NCBI GenBank assembly: GCA_028768525.1 | Contig: CP054837.1 | Location: 1 to 64,000 of the forward strand | Source: Desulfobacter sp. | GTDB taxonomy: Bacteria > Desulfobacterota > Desulfobacteria > Desulfobacterales > Desulfobacteraceae | Reading direction: 5' to 3' | Length of the DNA: 64,000 bases | In this document: in pieces, positions 35,107 through 44,452 of the stretch | Position numbering within the stretch: the stretch's first letter is position 1 | How the letters are laid out: each line of letters starts with the position of its first letter | Made by a program: the position numbers and the translations under genes | The notes under the pieces: model-generated | What the model was told of the DNA's origin: nothing | The model's database searches: none | The model's input: the letters and a program-made list of their open reading frames with translations, nothing else

Positions 35107-36585
35107 ATGGATAAGACAACCAGCAAACTGCTCCAGATTCGAAAAGAAAAAATAAACGAGCTTAAAGAAGAAGGCATTCATCTTTACCCCAACGATTTTA
35201 AACCGGACTGCAGGGTCCCAGAGGTGAAATCCATCATTGAAAAGGAAGAGGAGACCCTGGGAGAAGAGGGCAGGAGCTTCCGCCTGGCCGGCAGGATGAT
35301 GGCCATCAATAAGATGGGCAAATCCTCCTTTGTCCGGTTCCAGGACGGCGGGGAGCAGATGCAGGTGTATATCCAGAAAAACAAGGTAGGGGACGACACC
35401 TACGCCCTGTTCAAAAAACTTGATATCGGGGATTTCATCGGGGTGGCCGGCCCCCTGTTCCAGACCCGAACCGGCGAATGGACCATCCTGGCCCAAGAAT
35501 TCCGGCTGCTGTCCAAGGCGGTCCGGCCGCTTCCTGAAAAATTCCACGGTATTAAGGATCCGGAAAAGAGGTACCGCCAGCGCTACCTGGATCTGGTGAT
35601 GAATGACAAGGCCAGAAATATTTTTACAAAACGATCTGCCATTGTGGCAGCCATGCGCCGGTTTTTCGAGGAGCACGGCTTTATGGAAGTGGAAACGCCC
35701 ATGATGCAGCCCCTGCCCGGCGGTGCCGAAGCTTCTCCTTTTAAAACCTGGCACAATGCGCTGGGTATGGAGCTTTATCTAAGGATCGCACCTGAGCTGT
35801 ATCTCAAGCGCCTTGTGGTGGGCGGTTTTGAAAAAGTATTTGAAATCAACCGGAATTTCAGGAATGAAGGGGTGTCCACCAGGCACAATCCCGAATTCAC
35901 CATGGTGGAGTTTTACCAGGCCTATGCCACCTATGAGGACCTCATGGATTTAACCGAAGTGATGTTTGAGTCCATTGCCGAAAAGGTGACGGGTTCCCCG
36001 ACCATTGAGTACCAGGGGGAGACCATTGATTTTTCCCAAGGCTGGAAACGGATTTCCATGATTGATTCCCTTTCCGAAATCGGCGGTATTGATCCGGCCA
36101 TCATCAATGATACCCAGGCACTTTTGGCGCATGCTGAACAGGAAAATATCCACATCACCAAAAAGGACCGCCACGGCAAGGTGCTGACCAAGCTTTTCGA
36201 CGCCCTGGTGGAACCCAAGTTGATCCAGCCGACCTTTATCACCGGATATCCGGTGGAGGTCTCTCCATTGTCCCGGAAAAGTGATACCAACACAGAACTC
36301 ACCGACCGGTTTGAGCTTTTCATTGCCGGCCGGGAGATTGCCAACGGGTTCTCCGAGATCAACGATCCCGAAGACCAGCACAATAGGTTTCTCATGCAGG
36401 TTCGCCAGAGGGATGAGGGCAATGACGAGGCCCATATCATGGACTCCGACTATGTTGAGGCTCTTGAATACGGGATGCCCCCCACGGCAGGACAGGGTAT
36501 CGGTATCGACCGGCTGGTTATGCTGCTCACTGATTCGGCCTCCATCCGGGAAGTCATTCTCTTTCCGCACATGAAAAACGCTTAA
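35107..36585 (+). CDS. lysS: Lysyl-tRNA synthetase, class II
   Basis: This 492-residue class II enzyme has an N-terminal OB anticodon-binding domain (about 50-160) and the three class II motifs. Motif 1 is around FFEEHGFMEVETPMMQP, motif 2 around FEINRNFRNEGVSTRHNPEFTMVEFYQAY, and motif 3 is GIGIDRLVMLLT near the end. It is full length. It leads the envelope cluster; lolC begins six bases after its stop, an arrangement seen in several delta-proteobacteria as far as I recall. Confidence 0.96.
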   Translation: MDKTTSKLLQIRKEKINELKEEGIHLYPNDFKPDCRVPEVKSIIEKEEETLGEEGRSFRLAGRMMAINKMGKSSFVRFQDGGEQMQVYIQKNKVGDDTYALFKKLDIGDFIGVAGPLFQTRTGEWTILAQEFRLLSKAVRPLPEKFHGIKDPEKRYRQRYLDLVMNDKARNIFTKRSAIVAAMRRFFEEHGFMEVETPMMQPLPGGAEASPFKTWHNALGMELYLRIAPELYLKRLVVGGFEKVFEINRNFRNEGVSTRHNPEFTMVEFYQAYATYEDLMDLTEVMFESIAEKVTGSPTIEYQGETIDFSQGWKRISMIDSLSEIGGIDPAIINDTQALLAHAEQENIHITKKDRHGKVLTKLFDALVEPKLIQPTFITGYPVEVSPLSRKSDTNTELTDRFELFIAGREIANGFSEINDPEDQHNRFLMQVRQRDEGNDEAHIMDSDYVEALEYGMPPTAGQGIGIDRLVMLLTDSASIREVILFPHMKNA

Positions 36586-36591
36586 GGCATT

Positions 36592-37842
36592 ATGCCTGCT
36601 GAATTTTTCATAGCCAAAAAATACCTTAAAGCCAAACGGAAAGAAGGGTTCATTTCTTTGATTACCTTTCTTTCCGTTGCCGGTGTCATTCTCGGCGTCA
36701 TGGCCCTGGTGGTGGTGATCGCTGTGATGAGCGGGGCTGAAACGGAATTCAGGAAACGGATTCTTGGCCTGGAACCCCACATCCTGATCATGAATTACGG
36801 CGGCAGCTTTAAGCAGGATGCTGAACTCGTCGGGAATATACAAGGCCTTTCAGGGGTGGAGGGGGTTTCACCCATCCTTTTCGGGCAGGCCATGATTCGT
36901 ACCAAACGGTCTTTTTCCGGCATCATGGTACGAGGGGTGACACCGGACAGCGGCGCTGCACTGATCAAAGGGTATTCCCCGGAAGACCTTGAACGAGCCC
37001 TTGCCGACTCATCCAATGAAAGGGGGAACGGCAGCCGAGACAATGCAAAGAGGCTGCCCGGCATTATTCTCGGAAAGGAACTGGCCAATTCCGTCGGTGT
37101 CATCACCGGGGACAGGGTGGTGCTCATGTCCGCATCCACCATCATTTCCCCCATGGGGCAGATTCCTTCAATGAAGCAGTTTATTGTCCGGGGAACATTT
37201 GAATCCGGCATGTCCGAATATGATGCCGCCCTGGCCTATGCACGGCTGGACCAGGTGCAGTCTCTGGTTTCGGCCAGGGGAAAAATTTCAGCCCTTGGGG
37301 TCTGGGTGAAAGATATCTTTCATGTCAAAAATTTGAGAAAACAGGATATGGGGTTTATCCAATATCCCTATTATATCCGGGACTGGATGGACATCAACCA
37401 GAGTCTTTTTTCAGCGCTCAAGCTGGAGAAAACCGCCATGTTCGTCATTCTGACCCTGATTATTCTAGTGGCAGCCTTCAATATCGCTTCGGCCCTGATC
37501 ATGATGGTCATGGAGAAAACCAAGGATATTGCCGTCCTCAAGGCCATGGGGGCCACCCACGGAATGATTCGCCGCATTTTTATGATAAAAGGCATGCTCA
37601 TAGGCGTAACCGGCACCATTATCGGTACCTCAGCCGGAATATTGGTCTGTACCATTCTTAAAAAGTACCAGTTTATCAAATTGCCTGCGGCATACCCCTT
37701 TTCAACCCTTCCGGTACAGCTGGAATATACGGATGTGGCCCTGATCGGCCTATCCGCAGTGTTGATTTGCTTTTTATCCACATTGTACCCGGCGTACAAG
37801 GCATCTCGCATGGATCCTGTGGAGGCCATTCGGTATGGATAA
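36592..37842 (+). CDS. lolC: Lipoprotein-releasing ABC transporter permease (LolC/LolE)
   Basis: This 416-residue permease has one N-terminal membrane helix (about 24-46), a large periplasmic MacB-PCD domain, and three C-terminal helices (about 278-302, 325-350, 378-398). The start FFIAKKYLKAKRKEGFISLITFLSVAGVILGVMALV and the end PAYKASRMDPVEAIRYG are standard for LolC/E. With LolD it lifts lipoproteins from the inner membrane to LolA. Only one permease is present, so it probably works as a homodimer (LolF type). It overlaps lolD by eight bases. Confidence 0.94.
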   Translation: MPAEFFIAKKYLKAKRKEGFISLITFLSVAGVILGVMALVVVIAVMSGAETEFRKRILGLEPHILIMNYGGSFKQDAELVGNIQGLSGVEGVSPILFGQAMIRTKRSFSGIMVRGVTPDSGAALIKGYSPEDLERALADSSNERGNGSRDNAKRLPGIILGKELANSVGVITGDRVVLMSASTIISPMGQIPSMKQFIVRGTFESGMSEYDAALAYARLDQVQSLVSARGKISALGVWVKDIFHVKNLRKQDMGFIQYPYYIRDWMDINQSLFSALKLEKTAMFVILTLIILVAAFNIASALIMMVMEKTKDIAVLKAMGATHGMIRRIFMIKGMLIGVTGTIIGTSAGILVCTILKKYQFIKLPAAYPFSTLPVQLEYTDVALIGLSAVLICFLSTLYPAYKASRMDPVEAIRYG

Positions 37843-38518
37843 TGCGACCTTGATTTCCCTTGAGGGCATCAGCAAGGCTTTTATTTCCAGTTCCGTTTCA
37901 CTGGAGGTATTGAAGAATGCCGATTTCCATATTGGCAAGGGTGAAACCATTGCCGTCGTGGGTGCCTCCGGGATCGGGAAATCCACACTTCTAAATATCA
38001 TCGGCACCCTTGACCGGCCAGACTGCGGCAGGTTGATGTATGGAAAAGAGGACGTGCTCACCTACGGGGATGAAAAACTGGCACGGTTCAGGAACCGGAA
38101 AATCGGATTTGTTTTTCAGTTTCATTATCTGCTCCAGGGATTTACCGCCGTTGAAAACGTCATGATGCCGGGCCTGATTTCCGGCGAAAACAAAAAAACT
38201 ATTGAAAAACATGCAGTAAGTATGCTTGAAAGGGTAGGACTCGCCGGGCGGATTACCTACCGGGTGGAGGACCTTTCAGGCGGCGAACAGCAGCGGGTTG
38301 CCATTGCCAGGGCCCTTGTCCTTAAACCGGATATGCTACTGGCGGATGAACCCACAGGCAACCTGGATCAGGAAAATTCCGAAAGCGTCCACCGTCTCAT
38401 CAAAGAGGTGAACCGGGAGATGGGAATGACCGTTATGGTGGTCACCCATAATACGGAACTTGCCGGGATGCTGGACAGACGGGTAACCTTGAACCAAGGC
38501 AGGATCGTTCCTGCATAA
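37835..38518 (+). CDS. lolD: Lipoprotein-releasing ABC transporter ATPase
   Basis: This 227-residue ATPase has Walker A GASGIGKST (about residues 45-53), the Q-loop in FVFQFHYLLQGFTAVENV (typical of LolD/MacB), signature LSGGEQQRVAIARA, Walker B MLLADEPTGNLD and the switch His in VVTHN. It powers the LolC permease encoded just upstream. The bamA start follows 31 bases after its stop, so lipoprotein export and barrel assembly are likely co-expressed. Confidence 0.95.
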   Translation: MDNATLISLEGISKAFISSSVSLEVLKNADFHIGKGETIAVVGASGIGKSTLLNIIGTLDRPDCGRLMYGKEDVLTYGDEKLARFRNRKIGFVFQFHYLLQGFTAVENVMMPGLISGENKKTIEKHAVSMLERVGLAGRITYRVEDLSGGEQQRVAIARALVLKPDMLLADEPTGNLDQENSESVHRLIKEVNREMGMTVMVVTHNTELAGMLDRRVTLNQGRIVPA

Positions 38519-38549
38519 ACCAATCAGGACTACTTTTTAGGGACTATTT

Positions 38550-41186
38550 ATGAAACAAGCTAAAATCGGTGTCATATTGACAGTTCTTTTTTATCTTTTT
38601 GGAGCAACGGCATTGGCTGCTGAACAACAGGTCAGTGTGGCGGTGTTCCCTTTCCATGTTCAGGCGGAATCTGCCAATGACAAAATTAAAACCGCCGTGC
38701 CAGGCATGCTCAGAGAAAAGCTTGAAAAAGACGGGGCCAAAATCATCCTGGTTGAAAAAGAGACCGACACCACCGGCTGGGAGTACGAGCGGTTCAGGGA
38801 AGAAGGTATCCGTCTGGGCGCAGACTGGATCATTACCGGCGATATTTTTATTGCCGGCCAGGGGATCAGTATTGATACCCAGATGCACAATGTGTATGAA
38901 AACCAGCTGCCTCTGACTTTTTTTTCCCAGGCACCCAATATGGGAGAACTTTTTTCCGCGGTGTCTACCCTGGGCAAAAGCATCACCGGTGAGCTGTTCC
39001 AGAAGAAAATTATTTCCGCCATCCGTGTTGCCGGCAACAACCGGGTTGAATCCGATGCCATATTACGGGTGATCAAGTCCAAAATAGGAGATTTGATGAA
39101 TCCGGCTTCCATTAACAAGGATCTGGGCCTGATTTACAAGATGGGGTATTTCGATAATGTAATCGTTGAAAAGAATACCCTGGACCGGGGGGTCGAGATT
39201 GTTTTCCAGGTGGATGAAAAGCCCAGCGTCAGGAATATCCGGTTTGAGGACAACAGCATCTATAAAGACGAGGAACTTTTTGACGTGGTCGGCACCAGCA
39301 CCGGTTCCATTCTTAACGTATATAAAATTAATAATGATGTTGAAAAGCTCAAACGCCTCTATTTTGAAAAAAATTATCACAATTGCCAGGTGACCTATGA
39401 GATAAAATCTTTGAAAAACCACCAGGCCGATATTATTTTCACCGTTGACGAGGGGGAGAAGATAAGGATTGAATCCATTGTTTTCGAGGGCAACCAACAC
39501 TTTGACGACGATGATATCAAAGACGTGATGGAGACCCAGGAAAAGGGATTCTGGTCTTTTCTTACCTCTTCAGGCGACCTGGATGAAACCGAATTAGACA
39601 ATGACGCCATTCGTATAGAATCCCTTTACAAAAATAACGGATTCATCAATGTAAAGGTGTCAGATGCCCAGATCGACATGGGTGAAGAAAGTATTACCAT
39701 CCGCTTTAAGATCGACGAAGGGGACCAGTACAAAAACGGCACCGTGGCAGTTAAGGGTGACATACTGACCTCTGAATCTGAGTTACTGGAGTTGTTGGTT
39801 TCTCAAGAATCAGAGCTCTACAACCGGGAACTGATCCGCAAAGACATGATCACTCTCAATGATCTTTATGTCAACTCCGGTTATGCCAATGCCCGTATCC
39901 GGCCAATGGTCAATAAAGACAACGATAACAAAATTGTTAACATCACCTTTGAGATAAACAAAGGGGAACTGGTTTACTTTGACAGGATTATCATTACCGG
40001 CAATTCCAAAACAAGGGACAAGGTCATCCGCCGGGAGCTGGCCATCATGGAGCAGGGGCTTTATTCAATGAAGGGCATCCAGCGCAGTCACAGAAACCTG
40101 TCTGTGAGGGATTTCTTTGCCAACGTTGAAATCAAGCCGGTTAAAACCGACAAGCCCAACCAGCGGGATGTGGAAGTCAAGGTTACGGAAAAACCCACGG
40201 GCAATTTCGCCTTTGGCGGTGGGTTTTCCAGTGACGACGGTCCCTTCGGCCAGTTTTCCATCGAAGAAAGAAATCTGTTCGGCAAGGGGCAGCATCTCAA
40301 ATTTACCACCCGGCTCTCCGGTAAAAACGCCCTGTTCAACATCGGGTTTACCGAGCCCTGGCTATTTGACAAGCCTATATCCGCAGGGTTTGATATCTAC
40401 AAATTCGAAAACGAATATGATCACTATGACAAGGATGCCATGGGGCTGACCCTAAGAGGCGCTTACCGTCAGTTCTGGGATTATACCGCCATAGGCATCA
40501 ATTATAACATTGAGAAGTTTGATATCTCTGATGTTGATACTACACAGACACGGGTTCGTGAGGGGGATTACCTCACTTCCTCCATTGAACCCTATATTTA
40601 CTATGACTCAAGAAATCACAGATTTTTACCCACCCGCGGGATGTACCACAGGTTGTCCATGGAGTATGCTGGGGAGTTCCTGGGCGGAGAAATTGATTTC
40701 ACCAAATACAAGGCCGAATCATCCATCTACTTCCCATTGTTCTGGAAATTTTCCGGGGCCCTCTATGCCAAGGGAGGCTACCTGGATGACAGGACAAACG
40801 GCTCACCTGACATTGACTGGGAGCGATTCTATCTTGGCGGCATCAAATCCATCAGAGGATTTGACAACACCGATATCAACGCCACCCCCGCCGGTTCAAC
40901 CATAGAACGGGGCGGTGAAAAGTTTATCCAGTTTAATGCCGAAATGATGTTCCCAATCCAAGAAGACGCAGGGGTATACGGGGTGATTTTTTATGACCGC
41001 GGGGACGTATATGCCAACGGAGATGACATCGATCTCGGGGACCAGTTTTCAAGTAGCGGATTTGAGCTAAGATGGAATTCCCCCATGGGGCCCATCCGCC
41101 TGGCCTACGGCATTGTCATTGACGGCAAAACCGTAAAAAGCACTGGAGACGGACAGTTTGATTTTTCCATCGGCGCATTCTTTTAA
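38550..41186 (+). CDS. bamA: Outer-membrane assembly factor BamA with extra N-terminal TolB/FlgO-like domain
   Basis: BamA folds beta-barrel proteins into the outer membrane. A signal peptide is cut after about residue 24 (ATALAA). Residues about 27-150 form an extra domain (VAVFPF, then LGADWIITGDIF and ISIDTQMHNV), which resembles the N-terminal domain of TolB or FlgO/CsgG-type proteins. Five POTRA domains follow from residue 154 (IISAIRVAGNNRVESDAI). The 16-strand barrel begins near residue 550 with NFAFGGGFSSDDG and ends in a terminal Phe. At 878 residues it exceeds the roughly 800 of E. coli because of the added domain. The first POTRA is well preserved. Confidence 0.93.
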   Translation: MKQAKIGVILTVLFYLFGATALAAEQQVSVAVFPFHVQAESANDKIKTAVPGMLREKLEKDGAKIILVEKETDTTGWEYERFREEGIRLGADWIITGDIFIAGQGISIDTQMHNVYENQLPLTFFSQAPNMGELFSAVSTLGKSITGELFQKKIISAIRVAGNNRVESDAILRVIKSKIGDLMNPASINKDLGLIYKMGYFDNVIVEKNTLDRGVEIVFQVDEKPSVRNIRFEDNSIYKDEELFDVVGTSTGSILNVYKINNDVEKLKRLYFEKNYHNCQVTYEIKSLKNHQADIIFTVDEGEKIRIESIVFEGNQHFDDDDIKDVMETQEKGFWSFLTSSGDLDETELDNDAIRIESLYKNNGFINVKVSDAQIDMGEESITIRFKIDEGDQYKNGTVAVKGDILTSESELLELLVSQESELYNRELIRKDMITLNDLYVNSGYANARIRPMVNKDNDNKIVNITFEINKGELVYFDRIIITGNSKTRDKVIRRELAIMEQGLYSMKGIQRSHRNLSVRDFFANVEIKPVKTDKPNQRDVEVKVTEKPTGNFAFGGGFSSDDGPFGQFSIEERNLFGKGQHLKFTTRLSGKNALFNIGFTEPWLFDKPISAGFDIYKFENEYDHYDKDAMGLTLRGAYRQFWDYTAIGINYNIEKFDISDVDTTQTRVREGDYLTSSIEPYIYYDSRNHRFLPTRGMYHRLSMEYAGEFLGGEIDFTKYKAESSIYFPLFWKFSGALYAKGGYLDDRTNGSPDIDWERFYLGGIKSIRGFDNTDINATPAGSTIERGGEKFIQFNAEMMFPIQEDAGVYGVIFYDRGDVYANGDDIDLGDQFSSSGFELRWNSPMGPIRLAYGIVIDGKTVKSTGDGQFDFSIGAFF

Positions 41187-41248
41187 CGCCGTTTAAATCG
41201 ACCATAAGTATTTACATTAATAATCTTATTTAACTATTTGGAGGCAGA

Positions 41249-41782
41249 ATGAAAAAAGGATTCATTACACTGGCAATCCTGATCACAGCAGCAATCATTA
41301 GCGGTAATGCATTTGGGGCCGATGTGGCCAAAATCGGCGTAGTCAATTTCCAAAAGGTTCTCAAGGAATCCAGCGCCGGCAAACTGACCCAGAAGGAACT
41401 TAAGGCCAAATGGACTGAACTTCAGAAAAAACTGGAAACCGAAAAGCAGGAAGTTGAAAAAATGTCCCTTGCACTGGAGCGGGAGTCCCTGGTGCTCAGC
41501 GCTGAAAAAAAACGGGACCGCCAGCGGGAATTGAGGGACCGGGTATCTGACCTGAAAAAAATGAATGCAGATTTCACAGAGGAGTTCCAGATTCTCCAGA
41601 GAAAAAAGGTCAGCCAGATCGAAAAAGACGTGTTTGAACTTACCAATGAACTGGGTAAGACAGAGGGCTTTCTTTTGATCCTGGAACGGAAAACCGCCGG
41701 CGTCATTTACGCGCCTGCCCAGGTGGATATTACCGACATGGTCATCAAGAAATACAACGAGAAGGTTGCCAAGAAAAAATAA
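41249..41782 (+). CDS. skp: Periplasmic chaperone Skp/OmpH family
   Basis: This 177-residue protein has a signal peptide (cut near residue 24, NAFGA) and starts its mature part with IGVVNFQKVLKES, the Skp/OmpH strand. A long charged coiled coil (about 45-120) follows; it forms the tentacles that hold unfolded outer-membrane proteins. It sits between bamA and lpxD, its usual place. A GGAGG site precedes the ATG. The C-terminal part (KTEGFLLILERKTAGVIYAPAQVDITDMVIKKYN) is also typical. Confidence 0.92.
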   Translation: MKKGFITLAILITAAIISGNAFGADVAKIGVVNFQKVLKESSAGKLTQKELKAKWTELQKKLETEKQEVEKMSLALERESLVLSAEKKRDRQRELRDRVSDLKKMNADFTEEFQILQRKKVSQIEKDVFELTNELGKTEGFLLILERKTAGVIYAPAQVDITDMVIKKYNEKVAKKK

Positions 41783-41788
41783 TTGCCT

Positions 41789-42826
41789 ATGCTGACTATT
41801 CGCAGGATAGCCGATATGGTCGAGGCCCGCATTGAGGGAGACCCCGGGTATGAAATTACCGGGGTCTCCTCGTTTGATGATGCCGGCCCGTCAGATCTGG
41901 CCTTTGCAGTGGACCAGGGGTATTTGTCAAAGCTGGATAAAACCAGGGCAGGCGCCGTGATGGTTCCTGAAACATTTGCCCCAGATACGGTGTTTCAAGG
42001 CACGCTTCTTTTCAGTTCCAATCCAAAACTTGCCTTTTTTAAGGTAGTCGATCATCTCTATCCCGGAGCTCCCCTTGCAGAAGGCGTTCACCCCAGTGCT
42101 GTGATCGGAAAAAATTCAGTGATTGGCACCGGCTCATGCATCGGCGCCAATGCCGTCATCGGCGACAATGTAGTTATCGGCGACCACGCCCATCTTATGG
42201 CGGGTGCCTTTATTGGAGACCATTGCCGAATCGGGGAGGGCTGTATCATCAAGCCCAACGCCGTTGTCATGGATAAAAGCCTGCTGGGAAAAGGCGTGAT
42301 CATCCATCCCAATGCCGTCATTGGTTCAGACGGCTACGGGTTTGCACAGGATGGCGACCGCCACACCAAACTGGCCCACACCGGCTATGTGGAAATCGGT
42401 GACAATGCTGAAATTGGCGCCTGTACCACCATTGACAGGGGAACCCTGGGGGTTACCCGTATCGGTGCCGGAGTCAAGACCGACAATCAGGTCCATATTG
42501 CCCACAATGTTAAAATCGGCGACAATACCCTGGTGGTCGCCCAGGTGGGAATTGCCGGCAGTACCCAGGTGGGTGATAATGTGATCATCGCCGGGAAAGC
42601 CGGTGTTTCAGGCCATCTCAAAATCGGGGACGGGGCCATTGTGGGACCCTATGCCGGTGTTTCAAAGGATGTCCCCCCCAATGAAATTGTTTCGGGTATT
42701 CCCCATATGCCCCATAAAACCTGGCTGAAAGTGGCCAATATTATTTCCCGCCTACCAGGAATGAGAACCAAACTGCTTTCCCTTGAAAAAAGACTCAAAG
42801 CGCTTGAAAGTAAAACAACGGAGTAA
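41789..42826 (+). CDS. lpxD: UDP-3-O-acylglucosamine N-acyltransferase
   Basis: LpxD adds the second fatty acid in lipid A synthesis. The N-terminal uridine-binding domain (about 1-100) is followed by the left-handed beta helix of hexapeptide repeats (VIGKNSVIGTGSCIGANAVIG) and a C-terminal helix. The catalytic His is likely in QVHIAHNVKIGDNT, and GSDGYGFAQDG is a family hallmark. The ATG at 41789 or the TTG at 41783, one base after the skp stop, may serve as start. The 345-residue length is normal. Confidence 0.95.
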   Translation: MLTIRRIADMVEARIEGDPGYEITGVSSFDDAGPSDLAFAVDQGYLSKLDKTRAGAVMVPETFAPDTVFQGTLLFSSNPKLAFFKVVDHLYPGAPLAEGVHPSAVIGKNSVIGTGSCIGANAVIGDNVVIGDHAHLMAGAFIGDHCRIGEGCIIKPNAVVMDKSLLGKGVIIHPNAVIGSDGYGFAQDGDRHTKLAHTGYVEIGDNAEIGACTTIDRGTLGVTRIGAGVKTDNQVHIAHNVKIGDNTLVVAQVGIAGSTQVGDNVIIAGKAGVSGHLKIGDGAIVGPYAGVSKDVPPNEIVSGIPHMPHKTWLKVANIISRLPGMRTKLLSLEKRLKALESKTTE

Positions 42827-42828
42827 GT

Positions 42829-43599
42829 ATGATCCATCCAACCGCGATTATTGATTCATCGGCCCAAATCGATGAAAACGTCACCATTGGGCCCTACACC
42901 ATCGTCAAAGAAGATGTCTGTATCGGCGCCAACACCACCATCGGCCCCCATGCCACCATTGAAAACCATGTCACCATCGGCCCGGACTGCCAGATCTCCC
43001 AATACGCCTCCATCGGTGGTGACCCCCAGGATCTTAAATTCCACGGTGAAAAAACCTATCTGAAAATTGGCCGGGGAAGCATTATCAGAGAGTTTTGCAC
43101 CATCAACAGGGGGACCGGATTCGGCGGCGGGGTCACAGAGGTCGGCGAAGAAAACTATCTTATGGCCTATACCCATATCGCCCATGACTGCAAGACAGGG
43201 AAGGGCGTCATTCTGGCCAACAATTCCACCCTGGCCGGGCACATTGAAATCGGCGACTATGCCACCGTGGGAGGACTGGTGGCCATCCATCAGTTTGTAA
43301 AGGTCGGCGACTATGCCTACATCGGTGGGAAATCCGCCGTGGTAAAGGATATTCCCCCCTATGTGATCTGTGCCGGCGACCGGGCCACACTCCACGGCCT
43401 CAATAACGTGGGACTCAAACGTCATAATTTCCAAAAGAATACCATCAGGCAGCTCAAAAAGGCCTACCGGATCTTTTTCAGGATCGGCCTCACCGTGACC
43501 CAGGCCGTTGAACGGGCCAAGGCCGAAGTGGAACAGACACCGGAGGTTATGGCATTCATGCGGTTCATCCAGGATTCCAACCGCGGGGTTACCCGATAG
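42829..43599 (+). CDS. lpxA: UDP-N-acetylglucosamine O-acyltransferase
   Basis: LpxA performs the first step of lipid A synthesis, putting an acyl chain from acyl-ACP on UDP-GlcNAc. This 256-residue protein is a hexapeptide-repeat beta helix (IHPTAIIDSSAQIDENVTIGPYTIV). The catalytic His lies in MAYTHIAHDCKTGKGVILANN, and the C-terminal domain holds GLNNVGLKRHNF. It follows lpxD by two bases. The dehydratase gene fabZ that usually sits between the two is missing here. Confidence 0.96.
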   Translation: MIHPTAIIDSSAQIDENVTIGPYTIVKEDVCIGANTTIGPHATIENHVTIGPDCQISQYASIGGDPQDLKFHGEKTYLKIGRGSIIREFCTINRGTGFGGGVTEVGEENYLMAYTHIAHDCKTGKGVILANNSTLAGHIEIGDYATVGGLVAIHQFVKVGDYAYIGGKSAVVKDIPPYVICAGDRATLHGLNNVGLKRHNFQKNTIRQLKKAYRIFFRIGLTVTQAVERAKAEVEQTPEVMAFMRFIQDSNRGVTR

Positions 43600-43603
43600 A
43601 ATC

Positions 43604-44452
43604 ATGGACGGCAGCAGTCCTGAAATATCTTTGGGCCCCATCGGCCTGATCGCAGGAGGGGGGCAGTTCCCCCGCCTTTTCTCAGCCAAGGCCCGTCAAA
43701 GAGGCTATACGGTCATCGCAACCGGTTTTCATTCGGAAACCGATCCCGGGCTTGAAGGCCGGGTGGATGAGTTCAAATGGCTATATCTCGGCCAGATCAA
43801 TAAATTGGTCAAATATTTTAAACGAAATGGTGTCAGCCGGGCGGTGATGCTGGGCTCTGTGAGCAAAGCAAATATATTCAAAGATATCCGCCCGGATTTC
43901 AAGGCCCTTGCCTTTATTGCAAAAACCGCCCGCACCCATGACGACAGTATCCTTTCTTCCTTTGCCGATCTCATGGCAAAGGAGGGCATTGAGTTGCTGC
44001 CTTCCACTTTTTTGCTGCCAGAGCTGATCAGCCCCAGGGGGTGTTGGACAAAAAAGCAGCCGGACAAGGCCCAGCAAAAGGATATCCATCAGGGCTGGCA
44101 TCTGGCCAAGGCAGTGGGAAACCTGGACATCGGCCAGTGCCTGGTGATTTCCAACGGCACTGTTCTGGCCGTTGAGGCCATTGACGGCACTGATGCCACC
44201 ATTCTCAGGGGCGGTAAACTTGCCCGGGGCAACGGTGCTGTGGTGGTGAAACTTTCAAAACCACAGCAGGATCTTAGGTTTGATTTGCCTTCGTCGGGGT
44301 GCACCACCATTGAAACCATGAATCGTGCCGGTGCCGATGTCCTGGCCCTTGAGGCCGGGAAATCCCTATCCTTTGACAGGGAGGAAATGATTGCCCTGGC
44401 AGATAAGTATAAGATTTCGATCGTATCCTTAACAGAAGAAGATATCCCATGA
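43604..44452 (+). CDS. lpxI: UDP-2,3-diacylglucosamine pyrophosphatase LpxI
   Basis: LpxI (DUF1009) cleaves UDP-2,3-diacylglucosamine to lipid X; it replaces LpxH in alpha- and many delta-proteobacteria. The N-terminus GPIGLIAGGGQFPRLFSAKARQRGY, the stretch VSRAVMLGSVSK and the C-terminal AVEAIDGTDATILRGG are diagnostic. The ATG at 43604 follows the lpxA stop by four bases; the frame upstream overlaps lpxA and is not used. The stop overlaps the lpxB start by four bases. The 282-residue length is usual. Confidence 0.93.
   Translation: MDGSSPEISLGPIGLIAGGGQFPRLFSAKARQRGYTVIATGFHSETDPGLEGRVDEFKWLYLGQINKLVKYFKRNGVSRAVMLGSVSKANIFKDIRPDFKALAFIAKTARTHDDSILSSFADLMAKEGIELLPSTFLLPELISPRGCWTKKQPDKAQQKDIHQGWHLAKAVGNLDIGQCLVISNGTVLAVEAIDGTDATILRGGKLARGNGAVVVKLSKPQQDLRFDLPSSGCTTIETMNRAGADVLALEAGKSLSFDREEMIALADKYKISIVSLTEEDIP

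Noticed and set aside
35950..36843. Minus-strand open frame of 297 codons over lysS/lolC
   Set aside because: It is a shadow of lysS and the start of lolC, both certain genes.
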